Shown here piece after piece: positions 36,187 to 45,335 of a stretch of DNA of 64,000 bases. Location: the NCBI GenBank assembly GCA_032622095.1, contig CP136064.1:138031954-138095953 (forward strand), read 5' to 3'. How positions within the stretch are numbered: the first letter of the stretch is position 1; the number at the start of each line of letters is the position of its first letter. The notes under the pieces were generated by a model. That model saw nothing but the letters and a program-made list of their open reading frames with translations, had not been told where the DNA came from and made no database searches. The position numbers were made by a program, and so were the translations under genes. The DNA comes from Siphonodentalium dalli. Its lineage: Eukaryota > Mollusca > Scaphopoda > Gadilida > Siphonodentaliidae.

Positions 36187-36380
36187 ATGGGAGGCCAAAT
36201 TCACTTCAAATAATTATTTGTGCTTAAGCACAATTATTTGCCCTTAAGCTCCATTATTTGTGCTTTAGCGGAAATAATATAATTTCGCTTCAGTACAAAT
36301 AAGCTATTTTAAAATTATTTGCGCTTAGACACAATTATTTGAGCTTAAACACAATTATTTGAGCTTAAGCGCAATTAAGA
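36187..36380. repeat. Solo end of a TTAAGCGCAA-family element
   Basis: TATGGGAGGCCAAATTCACT is followed by clustered GCTTAAGCACAATTATTTG-type motifs up to about 36,375. No opposite end was found downstream, so this looks like a truncated copy. Confidence 0.6.
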
Positions 36381-36659
36381 AAATTAAAAACCATTACCTG
36401 ACACACACTGTTGATATTGGCAGAGTCCCCCACAAAGTATCATGGGACATTGAAATTAAAACATGGGGAATCATATTTTATTTTTGAGGGAAGATCTATA
36501 TTGATGGGGAATTAACATACTTATCTGGTAACTTTATTTATTTACATGTAACTTTTTATTGACACAATATTCAGTTAGGTATCTAAAATTAAGTCAAGTC
36601 GAGTCCTTAAATTATTCAGTTCACCAGTGTATATCCCCACATTCAACCAAAATCAGGTA

Positions 36660-36910
36660 TAGCGCTTGCAGCGTTGGCAGAACGTTGGTATACCGTTGGT
36701 TGATTTACCGTTAGTTTTTCAACGTTTAACCAACATTTAAGTAACGTCGTGGGAATTACGTTGGAAAAACATTGTTGAAATAACGTTGGAAAAACGTTAG
36801 AAATCTAACCGTTGAATAACCGTTGGGAATCAACGTTGAATCTACGTTGATTCAACGTAGTGAAAACTAACCAACGTAAACTCAACGGTACCAACCAAAA
36901 ACCAACGTAG
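36660..36910. repeat. Right subterminal AACGTT-rich block
   Basis: AACGTTGG, AACGTTTAACC, ACGTTGATTCAACGTAG and related phrases crowd the last 250 bp before the right terminal repeat, mirroring the left array in motif but not in length. Confidence 0.8.
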
Positions 36911-36935
36911 AATCAACGTAGAGTTGCTATCTGGG
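36911..36935 (-). repeat. Right terminal inverted repeat
   Basis: AATCAACGTAG, two or three mismatching bases, then TGCTATCTGGG. It is the inverted counterpart of 18,849-18,875. Sat1 resumes immediately. Confidence 0.8.
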
Positions 36936-39190
36936 TATATATGGGTCATACCGAACTTGTGAATATCGTGATAGGTCAAAATATTACTGTTATAGGCATT
37001 TGGGTAAATTTCACAGTGCGGATACGCCCTTAATTGACAAATATATGGATTGAAGTTGGACTACATTGACATGTGTAATAAAAGGACCACACGCAGTTCG
37101 AAATATTGGTTATATGGGTCATCCCGAACTTGTGAATATCGTGATATGTCAAAATATGATAGTTATAGTCATTTGAACCAATTATACAGTGCGGATACGC
37201 CCTTAATTGACAAATTCATGGGTTGAAGATGGACTACATTGACAGTGGTGTAATAAAAGTACGACACGCAGTTCGAAATAGTGGTTGTATGGTCATCCCG
37301 AACTTGTGAATATCGTGATAGGTCAAATATTACTGTTATATTCATTTGGGCAAATTTCACAGTGCGGATACGCCCTTAATTGACAAATATATAGATGGAA
37401 GTTGGATTACATTCACCGTTGTGTAACAAAAGGACCACACGCAGTTCGAAATATTGGTTATATGGGTCATACCGAACTTGTGAATATCGTGATAGGTCAA
37501 AATATTACTGCTATAGGCATTTGGGTAAATTTCACAGAGCGGATACGCCCTTAATTGACAAATATATGAAATATTGGTTATATGGGTCATCCCGAACTTG
37601 TGAATATCGTGATAGGTCAAAATATGATAGTTATAGTCATTTGAACCAATTATACAGTGCGGATACGCCCTTAATTGACAAATTCATGGGTTGAAAATGG
37701 ACTACATTGACAGTGGTGTAATAAAAGTACCACACGCAGTTCGAAATAGTGGTTATATGGGTCATCCCGACCTTGTGAATATCATGATAGGTTAAAATAT
37801 TACTGTTATAGTCATTTGGGCAAATTTCACAGTGCGGATACGCCCTTAATTGACAAATATATGGATCGAAGTTGGACTACATTCAACGTTGTGTAACAAA
37901 AGGACCACATGCAGTTCGAAATATTAGTTATATTGGTCATCCCGAACTTGTGAATATCGTGATAGGTCAAAATATTATAGTTATAGTCATTTGAACCAAT
38001 TCTACAGTGCGGATGCGTCCTTAATTGACAAATTCATGGGTCGAAGATGGACTACATTGACAGTGGTGTACTAAAAGTACCGCACGCAGTTCGAAATAGT
38101 GGTTATATGAGTCATCCCGAACTTTTGAATATCGTGATAGGTCAAAATATTAATGTTATAGTCATTTCGGCAAATTTCACAGTGCGGATACGCCCTTAAT
38201 TGACAAATATATGGATTGAAGTTGGACAACATTGACCGTTGTGTAATTTAAGGACCACACGCAGTTCGAAATATTGGTTATATGGGTCATCCCGAACTTG
38301 TGAATATCGTGATATGTCGAAATATGATAGTAATAGTCATTTGTGCCAATTCTACAGTGCGGATACGCCCTTAATTGACAAATTCATGGGTTGAAGATGG
38401 ACTACATTGACAGTGGTGTAATAAAAGTAACACACGCAGTTCGAAATAGTGGTTGTATGGGTCAATCCGAACTTGTGAATATCGTGATAGGTCAACATAT
38501 TACTGTTATAGTCATTTGGGCAAATTTCACAGTGCGGATACGCCCTTCATTGACAAATATATGGATCGGAGTTGGACTACATTCACCGTTGTGTAATAAA
38601 AGGACCACAAGCTGTTCGAAATATTGGTTATATGGGTCATACCGAACTTATGAATATCGTGATAGGTCGAAATATGATAGTAATAGTCATTTGTGCCAAT
38701 TCTACAGTGCGGATACGCCCTTAATTGACAAATATATGGACTGAAGTTCGACTACATTGACCGTTGTGAAAGAAAAGGACCACACGCAGTTCGAAATATT
38801 GGTTATATGGGTCATCCCGAACTTGTGAATATCGTGATAGGTTGAAATATGATAGTGATAGTCATTTGTGCCAATTCTACAGTGCGGATACGCCCTTAAT
38901 TGACAAATATATGGGTTGAAGATGGACTACATTGACAGAGGTGTACTAAAAGTAACACACGCAGTTCGAAATAGTGGTTAAATGGGTCATCCCGAACTTG
39001 TGAATATCGTGATAGGTCAAAATATTACTGTTATAGTCATTTGGGCAAATTTCACAGTGCGGATACGCCCTTAATTGACAAATATATAGATTGAAGTTGG
39101 ACTACATTGACCGTTGTGTAATAAAAGGACCACACGCAGTTCGAAATATTGGTTATATGGGTCATCCCGAACTTATGAATATCGTGATAG
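36936..39190 (+). repeat. Sat1 array C
   Basis: About 13 plus-orientation monomers (CCACACGCAGTTCGAAAT, GGTCATCCCGAACTTGTGAA, GCCCTTAATTGACAAAT). One monomer near 37,565 is shortened by an internal deletion. The array ends at GTGATAGGTCGAAATATGAT, where the full-length PLE begins. Confidence 0.96.
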
Positions 39191-39453
39191 GTCGAAATAT
39201 GATTTTTATGAGAAAGAACGCATAGGCACAGGGAAAATCTTTTAACCTAAGTTTGTGTCTGGAGTTTCGCATCCAGATTTGGATTTTGTTTTGATGTCGG
39301 AATGTTCCGATGTGTATTGGATTAATGTCCAATATTGTTTGTTGAGATACAAATTAATTTGCTTGAAATGGATGAGCCGAGTGGCTTTGTTTTGGGTATG
39401 CAGGCAATGGTCCCGCGTTGAGCAGATTAAATTGTTTTAGTGGTACATGGTCG

Positions 39454-41811
39454 CTAATCAGCCGATATTTGAGGAAGCGATGAATGAACTAACTTATCCC
39501 GAAGACTAGGATTTTTCTTGTATGCAATTATTGCCCGTGAATCCGACAGTTCGGCGTGCTCGTCAGCGAATGACTTGAACTCATCTTTGAGAATTCCAGC
39601 CACTTCTACGTTATGTCTGTTGTATACCAGTGGGTAACACACGAAGGTTTTGGGTGTCCCATAACCCGCTAGTTGGTTAATACCTGTAGGCCATAGGGTC
39701 TGAAGTTCCCCTATCCAATATCCCTCCCTTTCTTTCCGGTGGATAGTTGTTTCTGCCACAGATTCCGTCACAGTGGTTTGTTCAATAGGTTGGAAACTAA
39801 AGTGTAGTCTGACACTGTGACCGTCTACATTAAAGTGCTGTGCAACAAATGTGTCCTTCTCATTATAAATGTCACTGAGATGCCTTTGAATTCTCTTTTT
39901 TATTGAATTTTGTGTTTCTCCAACATATTGCATTTTGCATCTCTTGCATGTGATTAGGTAAATAAGATTTTCAGAGTCACAATCCAAATTGTTGCACATA
40001 CGATAAACATTTTTGGTCTGGTGACTGAAGAAAGACGAGCCCGTGTTAAGGTAGTTCATTTTGTTCAGACTACAGACATTTTTTGAGCAAAATTTAGAAG
40101 ATCCCGAACCCAATACGGGACGCCGAATGCTTATTTTTTTAGGTATATGTTCATTATCGTTAGAAATTGTTGGGTTTTCAATTTTGAAAATGGTTTCGGA
40201 CTTTATGCTGCGGAGGAATCTCTTCGAGTATCCCCGCGAGCGCAAGGCCAGGAACAGTGTATTACATGCTTGATTGAAAGATGTCAGACTGCTACTGTTT
40301 CTATGGAACCTGATGACTTGTGATTTGATTATCCCCTTGAATGTATGAGGTGGATGGAATGAATGTTTGTCCAGGAGTTGATGTGAATCACTCGGTTTGA
40401 AATATACCTTGGTGTCGAGAATTGAATTAGCTTTAAATTGTTCCCCCTTAAAAATGGTGAGGTCCAGGAAATCGATGGATGTTTCTGATTGCGTGCGTGT
40501 GAGCTTGATGTGTGGAGAGTGATTATTCAAAATATTAAAACATTGGTCCAAATCTGCTACGGAATGAGGCCATACCAAGAAAATGTCATCGAGGTATCGT
40601 AGATATGTGAGGGGCTGTTTTGGGCAATTTGCTAGTGCCTCATCCTCCCACTGTGCCATGAATATGGAGCTAAAGTTTGGGGCCCACCGTTTTCCCATAC
40701 TAACCCCCTTTATTTGTTGGTAAATTTCTCCGTTGAACTCAAAGTCATTGCCTTCGAGCGAAATTTTTAAGAACTCAAGAATTTCTTTCGTGGGCCGGCG
40801 GTTGTCAGAATAAAATTCGAACGCGCGTTCGACCGCTGTGATGCCTTCTTCGATTGGAATATTCGTATACATATTTTTGACATCGAACGAGACCAGGAGA
40901 GCATCACTTGGGATTGTAATTTGCGAAAGTTTAGCGAGTAAGTCCTCTGTGTTGTTTATGTAACTGTGGTGCCGGTTTGCGACTGGTTTTAGGAAAAAGT
41001 CAATATATCTTGAAAGATTGTATGACTCGGAATTGCAATCCGAAACGATCGGTCGGCCTGGAGGTGTGAGAGTGTCTGTCCACGATTCCACGGGCTTATG
41101 TATTTTAATACTCATATAGAATCTCCTAGTTCTAGAGCTGCGTTTGGCACAAAGATGTCCTAACTCCTTTCTGTCAATGATGTCTTTTTCATAAAGTTTG
41201 TTGAGAACATCGTTAAATTTTTTAATATTTTTTGGCCAAATAACTGAATCTATCTTTTTATAAAATTCTACATTGTTTAACTGACGTAAAGCCTCTTTGA
41301 TATAATTTTCTCTGGACATAATTACCGTCGCAGAGCCTTTGTCGGCGGGCTTGATAACAATTTTCCTATTCTTTTTAAATTTAAACAGAGCCCGCCGTTC
41401 TGAAGCACACAAATTTAGCTTATTATGGTAAATGTGTAAGCCCTTAACCCTTTATGTTACATTCGAGCGGCCTCTGACAATTGCCGGGTCAGCATTTTTG
41501 TCGTCTGGGACCCAGCCTGTCTTGTCTTTGAAAGGTTTATGAGCTCCATTCGAATACCTAAATTTGTCAAAGAGGCACGTTTTCTGAAAAAAGGTGTGAC
41601 CCGGATTTGAACCGTTCAGTTCATTGGTCACCTTGTGGTCCTTAAAGAACGGTGGTCCAAATTCCTGGCCAGTTTCGTCATCCACAAATCTCACCTTTGT
41701 TCTGTCAAAATCTGCTGGTGTGGGTACAAGCGCTAAGGCGCGCGATAGCAGTGATTTTTCATCGGCTGAGAGGACCATGTTACCAGTTAGGTTAACGATA
41801 TTTGTCCCCAT
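39454..41811 (-). pseudogene. PLE ORF2: reverse transcriptase plus GIY-YIG endonuclease, one internal stop
   Basis: The polyprotein would copy element RNA into DNA at a nick made by its own nuclease. Reading starts most plausibly at the ATG at 41,809-41,811, giving MGTNIVNLTG, a typical PLE N-terminal block followed by LVPTP. An in-frame TAA lies at 41,452-41,454, and the frame then continues open for 652 codons from 41,412. Numbering that stretch: KPADKG 21-26; SIKIHKP 101-107; RPIVS 120-124; motif A SFDVKNMYTNIP with Asp177; motif B GVSMGKRWAP 236-245; motif C YLDDIF with Asp275 and Asp276; FLD about 315-317. The nuclease follows with IYLITC and QYVGET (484-500), Arg507/Arg510, and EGYWIGEL...PTGIN (563-579) containing the expected Glu. 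Cys pairs at 473/478 and 489/492 suggest the metal-binding knuckle common in PLE nucleases. About 785 codons in all, a normal PLE length. Catalytic residues are intact, so only the single stop breaks it. Confidence 0.92.
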
Positions 41812-41849
41812 GCCTAGGTCCGCTGGGCGGCTTTTGCCCTTACCCTGAT

Positions 41850-43133
41850 TTAGTTTAAAGGACACACAAGGTCAATGCTGTCTAACCATTTCCTGTACAG
41901 GCGATTGGCAGTCGCTTCATTCCAGTGAACCTCCTCAGATTTAGGATGTTTTGAAACGCACGTTTTGAAAAAAATGGGAGGGTGCTTTCGGAAGTATTGT
42001 AATTTGGTCCTTTTTTCTGACCGAAACTGCTCGATTAATTTCGTCTATTGTGCGTTTGTGGTCTGGCCGAAGTTCCTTAGAATAGTTGAGCTCCGTGAAA
42101 TAAATTTGTGCTTTGGGGAATGCTCTACTGATTGCGCTCAACATGTTACTTACACCTTTTGACATGGATGAGTGAGGTTCACTGCGGTCGTTAATTCCAA
42201 TATTCAAAATGATTTTTTCGGGATGGGACAAGCCCTTGTAATTTGAAGCCATGCGCCGAAAGTCAGAAAGTTTGGCACCTGGGTAACATTCAACCTGGAT
42301 GTCAGAATTACAGTCCATGTTTATGCGCGAAAGATTGGAGGCGCCCCATAGAAGTATCCTCCTCGTTACATTAGGTAGAGTCCATTTTTGTTTGGGGCCT
42401 TGGTGCCGAAATTTCCAAAATTTTGCTGATGTGGGATCATAATTATTATTTGTTTGGTTCCCTCGAGATGATTTCTCACCGAGGGTTGTGTATGAGATGA
42501 TATTGGTGATGTGATATTATTTGCAGCCAGTGAAGATGGGCTGGTTCTTACATCTGGCCGTTTGTTCACTACAGGTGGAGTAGGTGATTGTCGTTGCCGC
42601 TTCCCTGCAGTAGAGCGTAACGGTGTCTCCAGGACCTCGTTAGCTATGCTGGCGTGTACTATCAGTGGGGTCGCAAGTGACTTTGGCCAAAACTGCTCGA
42701 ATGATCTGAGTGTTGTTGACGTGAGTTTTTGCTTATAGTTCTTGCGCCCCCATTTGATAGCAATGGATTTGGCACGAGCAAAGTCTAAGTCACCGGTGCT
42801 TAAGGCAGTGGCAACCTTGACCTTTATCGAATGAATTTGCCGCATGTAGTGACTCAGTGTAAGTTCTATCATATTCCAGGCCCAGTTTTCTGTCGTCCGT
42901 TTGTATTGCTGTTCTAAGTCTGAGTCCTTGAGTGGTGTTTTAAAGTCCGACACTAGGCCGGGCACCTTGCTGTTGAGAAAATTTGGGAGGATTTTGTTTG
43001 CCAAAGCATCCTCGAGAAATGCCAAATGGTGCATGCATTGCAATACACGGTATAGTAATTTAACCAACTGCGCGAAAGCCACGTAGTTGGTTGTGCTTTT
43101 TTGCGTTTTCTTTTTAGAAGCCTTATGGGCCAT
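41850..43133 (-). pseudogene. PLE ORF1 with SGNH/GDSL esterase-like domain, frameshifted
   Basis: The frame opens at ATG 43,131-43,133 (MAHKASKKKTQK, basic) and runs 255 codons to 42,366. It includes a helical central part and a Ser/Pro-rich linker. The SGNH domain lies in another frame, open from before 42,400 to 41,941. It begins KWTLPNVTRRILLWGASNLS (about 42,390-42,330), then YPGAKL, then LNIGIND. After a T7 run near 41,960 the next frame supplies SEEVHWNEATANRLYRKW and ends at TAA 41,850-41,852. These give the four SGNH blocks: Ser in GASNLS (usual GDS, here Asp replaced by Ala), Gly in PGA, Asn in GIND, His in VHW (usual Asp at -3, here Glu). Two frameshifts are needed, so it is dead or expressed by recoding. 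SGNH domains are known in ORF1 of some LINEs and in some rotifer PLEs. The function is unproven, with lipid or membrane esterase activity proposed. Confidence 0.78.
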
Positions 43134-44045
43134 ACTGTTCAGCAAGGATTTGAATTTTGAGCCAAAATACGGACTGTGAGTGGTGATATGATAGATGATG
43201 GAATGATGTATGAGAGATGATGTACATAAAATGTATACACAATTGAAAACAGAGAAAAAAACATAAAACCAAAACCTAAAGAAAAATAATAATTTGAACG
43301 AGAAAAAATACCTGAAGTCTGAGAAATAAACACAAATAATCCAAATGAGTCGAAAAAAGCACAAATATATATAGGGAGTCACACTGTCTTGCCAACGTTT
43401 CGAATAACAATATTCTTCGTCAGGGCTATGGATGCGAATCCTGACCTCTGTATTTTTTGGCGAGGTTATATACTATCCAGGGACTTTTAGAAATTGGGTG
43501 AAAGTACATCCGCTGTAATTTGATATTCTCAGATATATCGGCGTGGTGCATTTGACACAGAGAGATCGGGATGTATGGGTCGTTGTGTGTTGTAATTTTA
43601 TGCGACCAACAGGATGTAGTGTTAACAAAGAATCAAAGATACGGGACAGCATATATTAGTTTGCAATGGTCCCGACATCCGGACTATAGTGTTATTTGGG
43701 TGAAAACATATGAATTGTCAAAATGCCGTGAACAGGAGTTTGATTCAGTTAATTCAGTTTCATGATTGATTGCTGAACAAGGTGTGAAATTTTGTAGACC
43801 CTGGCGTACATATGATGTTCTGTTTCAACTCCGTGATTCGAATGAATGCTGGAAGTTCAAAGAATTGTCTCCATATTCTGTACAATTTTCCCCCGATAGA
43901 GTAAGTAAAAAAAGGGGGGGGGGAGGTTGGTTAAATAAATATTAGAATCCCCATGCATACACAGGGCCTGGATCCGCATCGACAGTGTGAAGTGACAGTT
44001 GTATTTTACAGAACAAACTTGGTATACCTGGCACGAGCCAAATAT
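43134..44045 (-). promoter_or_regulatory. PLE 5' region with CTGACGA...CGAAAC motif
   Basis: About 900 bp precede ORF1. At 43,396-43,428, read on the minus strand, CCTGACGAAG, GAATA, a short loop, TATTC and GAAACG follow one another. CTGANGA - stem - GAAA is the layout of the hammerhead ribozyme core. Hammerhead motifs are known in the 5' regions of many PLEs. An extra A sits between core and stem, and I could not pair stems I and III convincingly, so this may be a degenerate or non-cleaving relic. A hydrophobic frame upstream of MAHKAS (43,134-43,382) is probably just AT-rich leader. Confidence 0.4.
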
Positions 44046-45335
44046 GATTTTTATGAGAAAGAACGCATAGGCACAGGGAAAATCTTTTAACCTAAGTTTG
44101 TGTCTGGAGTTTCGCATCCAGATTTGGATTTTGTTTTGATGTCGGAATGTTCCGATGTGTATTGGATTAATGTCCAATATTGTTTGTTGAGATACAAAAT
44201 AATTTGCTTGAAATGGATGAGCCGAGTGGCTTTGTTTTTGGGTATGCAGGCAATGGTCCCGCGTTGAGCAGATTAAATTGTTTTAGTGGTACATGCTCGC
44301 TAATCAGCCGATATTTGAGGAAGCGATGAATGAACTAACTTATCCCGAAGACTAGGATTTTTCTTGTATGCAATTATTGCCCGTGAATCCGACAGTTCGG
44401 CGTGCTCGTCAGCGAATGACTTGAACTCATCTTTGAGAATTCCAGCCACTTCTACGTTATGTCTGTTGTATACCAGTGGGTAACACACGAAGGTTTTGGG
44501 TGTCACATAACCCGCTAATTGGTTAATACCTGTAGGCCATAGGGTCTGAAGTTCCCCTATCCAATATCCCTCGCTTTCTTTCCGGTGGATAGTTGTTTCT
44601 TCCACAGATTCCGTCACAGTGGTTTGTTCAATAGGTTGGAAACTAAAGTGTAGTCTGACACTGTGACCGTCTACATTAAAGTGCTGTGCAACAAATGTGT
44701 CCTGCTCATTATACATGTCACTGAGATGCCTTTGAATTCTCTTTTTTATAGAATTTTGGGTTTCTCCAACATATTGCATTTTGCATCTCTTGCATGTGAT
44801 TAGGTAAATAAGATTTTCAGAGTCACAATCCAAATTGTTGCACATACGATAAACATTTTTGGTCTGGTGACTGAAGAAAGACGAGCCCGTGTTAAGGTAG
44901 TTCATTTTGTTCAGACTACAGACCTTTTTTGAGCAAAATTTAGAAGATCCCGAACCCAATACGGGACGTCGAATGCTTATTTTCTTAGGTATATGTTCAT
45001 TATCATTAGAAATTGTTGGGTTTTCAATTTGGAAAATGGTTTCGGACTTTATGCTGCGGAGGAATCTCTTCGAGTATCCCCGCGAGCGCAAGGCCAGGAA
45101 CAGTGTATTACATGCTTGATTGAAAGATGTCAGACTGCTACTGTTTCTATGGAACCTGATGACTTGTGATTTGATTATCCCCTTGAATGTATGAGGTGGA
45201 TGGAATGAATGTTTGTCCAGGAGTTGATCTGAATCACTCGGTTTGAAATATACCTTGGTGTCGAAAATTGAATTAGCTTTAAATTGTTCCCCCTTAAAAA
45301 TGGTGAGGTCCAGGAAATCGATGGATGTTTCTGAA
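44037..45335 (-). mobile_element. 5'-truncated Penelope-like element (PLE copy 2)
   Basis: It is very similar to the 3' 1.3 kb of copy 1. Its 3' end (AAATATGATTTTTATGAG as read on the plus strand) touches the 5' end of copy 1, so the two are head-to-tail. Its 5' end breaks off at GATGTTTCTGA and continues as Sat1 GCCCTTAATTGAC. Comparison with intact monomers shows ~40 bp of satellite missing between the two ends (from after AAATATGAT to before GCCCTTAATTG). Confidence 0.92.
44300..45335 (-). pseudogene. Truncated PLE ORF2: RT end and GIY-YIG endonuclease
   Basis: The frame appears open from the truncation point to the stop at 44,300, about 345 codons. It begins inside the TSIDFLD block, so the RT catalytic motifs A-C are missing. 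The thumb-like part, the Cys knuckles, IYLITC, QYVGET and the GYWIGEL...PTGIN block are present. It differs from copy 1 at a few residues (for example YNEQDT for YNEKDT, KESEGYW for KEREGYW, GYVTPKT for GYGTPKT). Without RT it cannot act alone. Whether any nuclease is made is unknown, and no start codon or promoter of its own is obvious. Confidence 0.85.

Larger units (their letters stand above)
18849..36935. mobile_element. 18.1-kb insertion with terminal inverted repeats in Sat1
   Basis: The left end, CCCAGATAGCA followed by CTACGTTGAT, matches the reverse complement of the right end (CAACGTAG...TGCTATCTGGG) over about 25 bp. The Sat1 monomer broken at 18,848 (GTGGTTA) resumes at 36,936 (TATATATGGGTCAT) in phase, so the whole block interrupts one monomer. 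A TA dinucleotide abuts both ends. Both subterminal regions are rich in AACGTT. No transposase, integrase, helicase or DNA polymerase frame is visible in 18 kb. It is therefore a non-autonomous or gutted DNA transposon carrying nested elements, and the superfamily is unassigned. Two independent insertions whose ends happen to face each other is the alternative, but phase continuity makes it less likely. Confidence 0.72.
39191..44045 (-). mobile_element. Near-full-length Penelope-like element (PLE copy 1)
   Basis: A ~4.85-kb element on the minus strand. The 5' region is 44,045-43,134, ORF1 is 43,133-41,850, ORF2 is 41,811-39,454, and a ~260-bp 3' untranslated end finishes ATAAAAATCATATTT. At its left it joins Sat1. 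At its right it abuts directly the 3' end of a second PLE copy. A reverse transcriptase followed by a C-terminal GIY-YIG endonuclease defines canonical (endonuclease-bearing) Penelope-like retroelements. I found no repeat of the 3' end at the 5' end, so a pseudo-LTR is not evident. The coding frames are interrupted, so this copy is probably inactive. Confidence 0.9.

Noticed and set aside
40061-40273. Plus-strand 70-codon frame repeated at 44,907 and 54,409
   Set aside because: It is the antisense shadow of the PLE ORF2 and is shared only because the PLE copies are homologous.
43134-43382. Hydrophobic N-terminal extension of PLE ORF1 (membrane anchor)
   Set aside because: It is AT-rich leader upstream of a better start (MAHKASKKK). 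Poly-T and poly-A composition alone gives Phe, Leu and Tyr.
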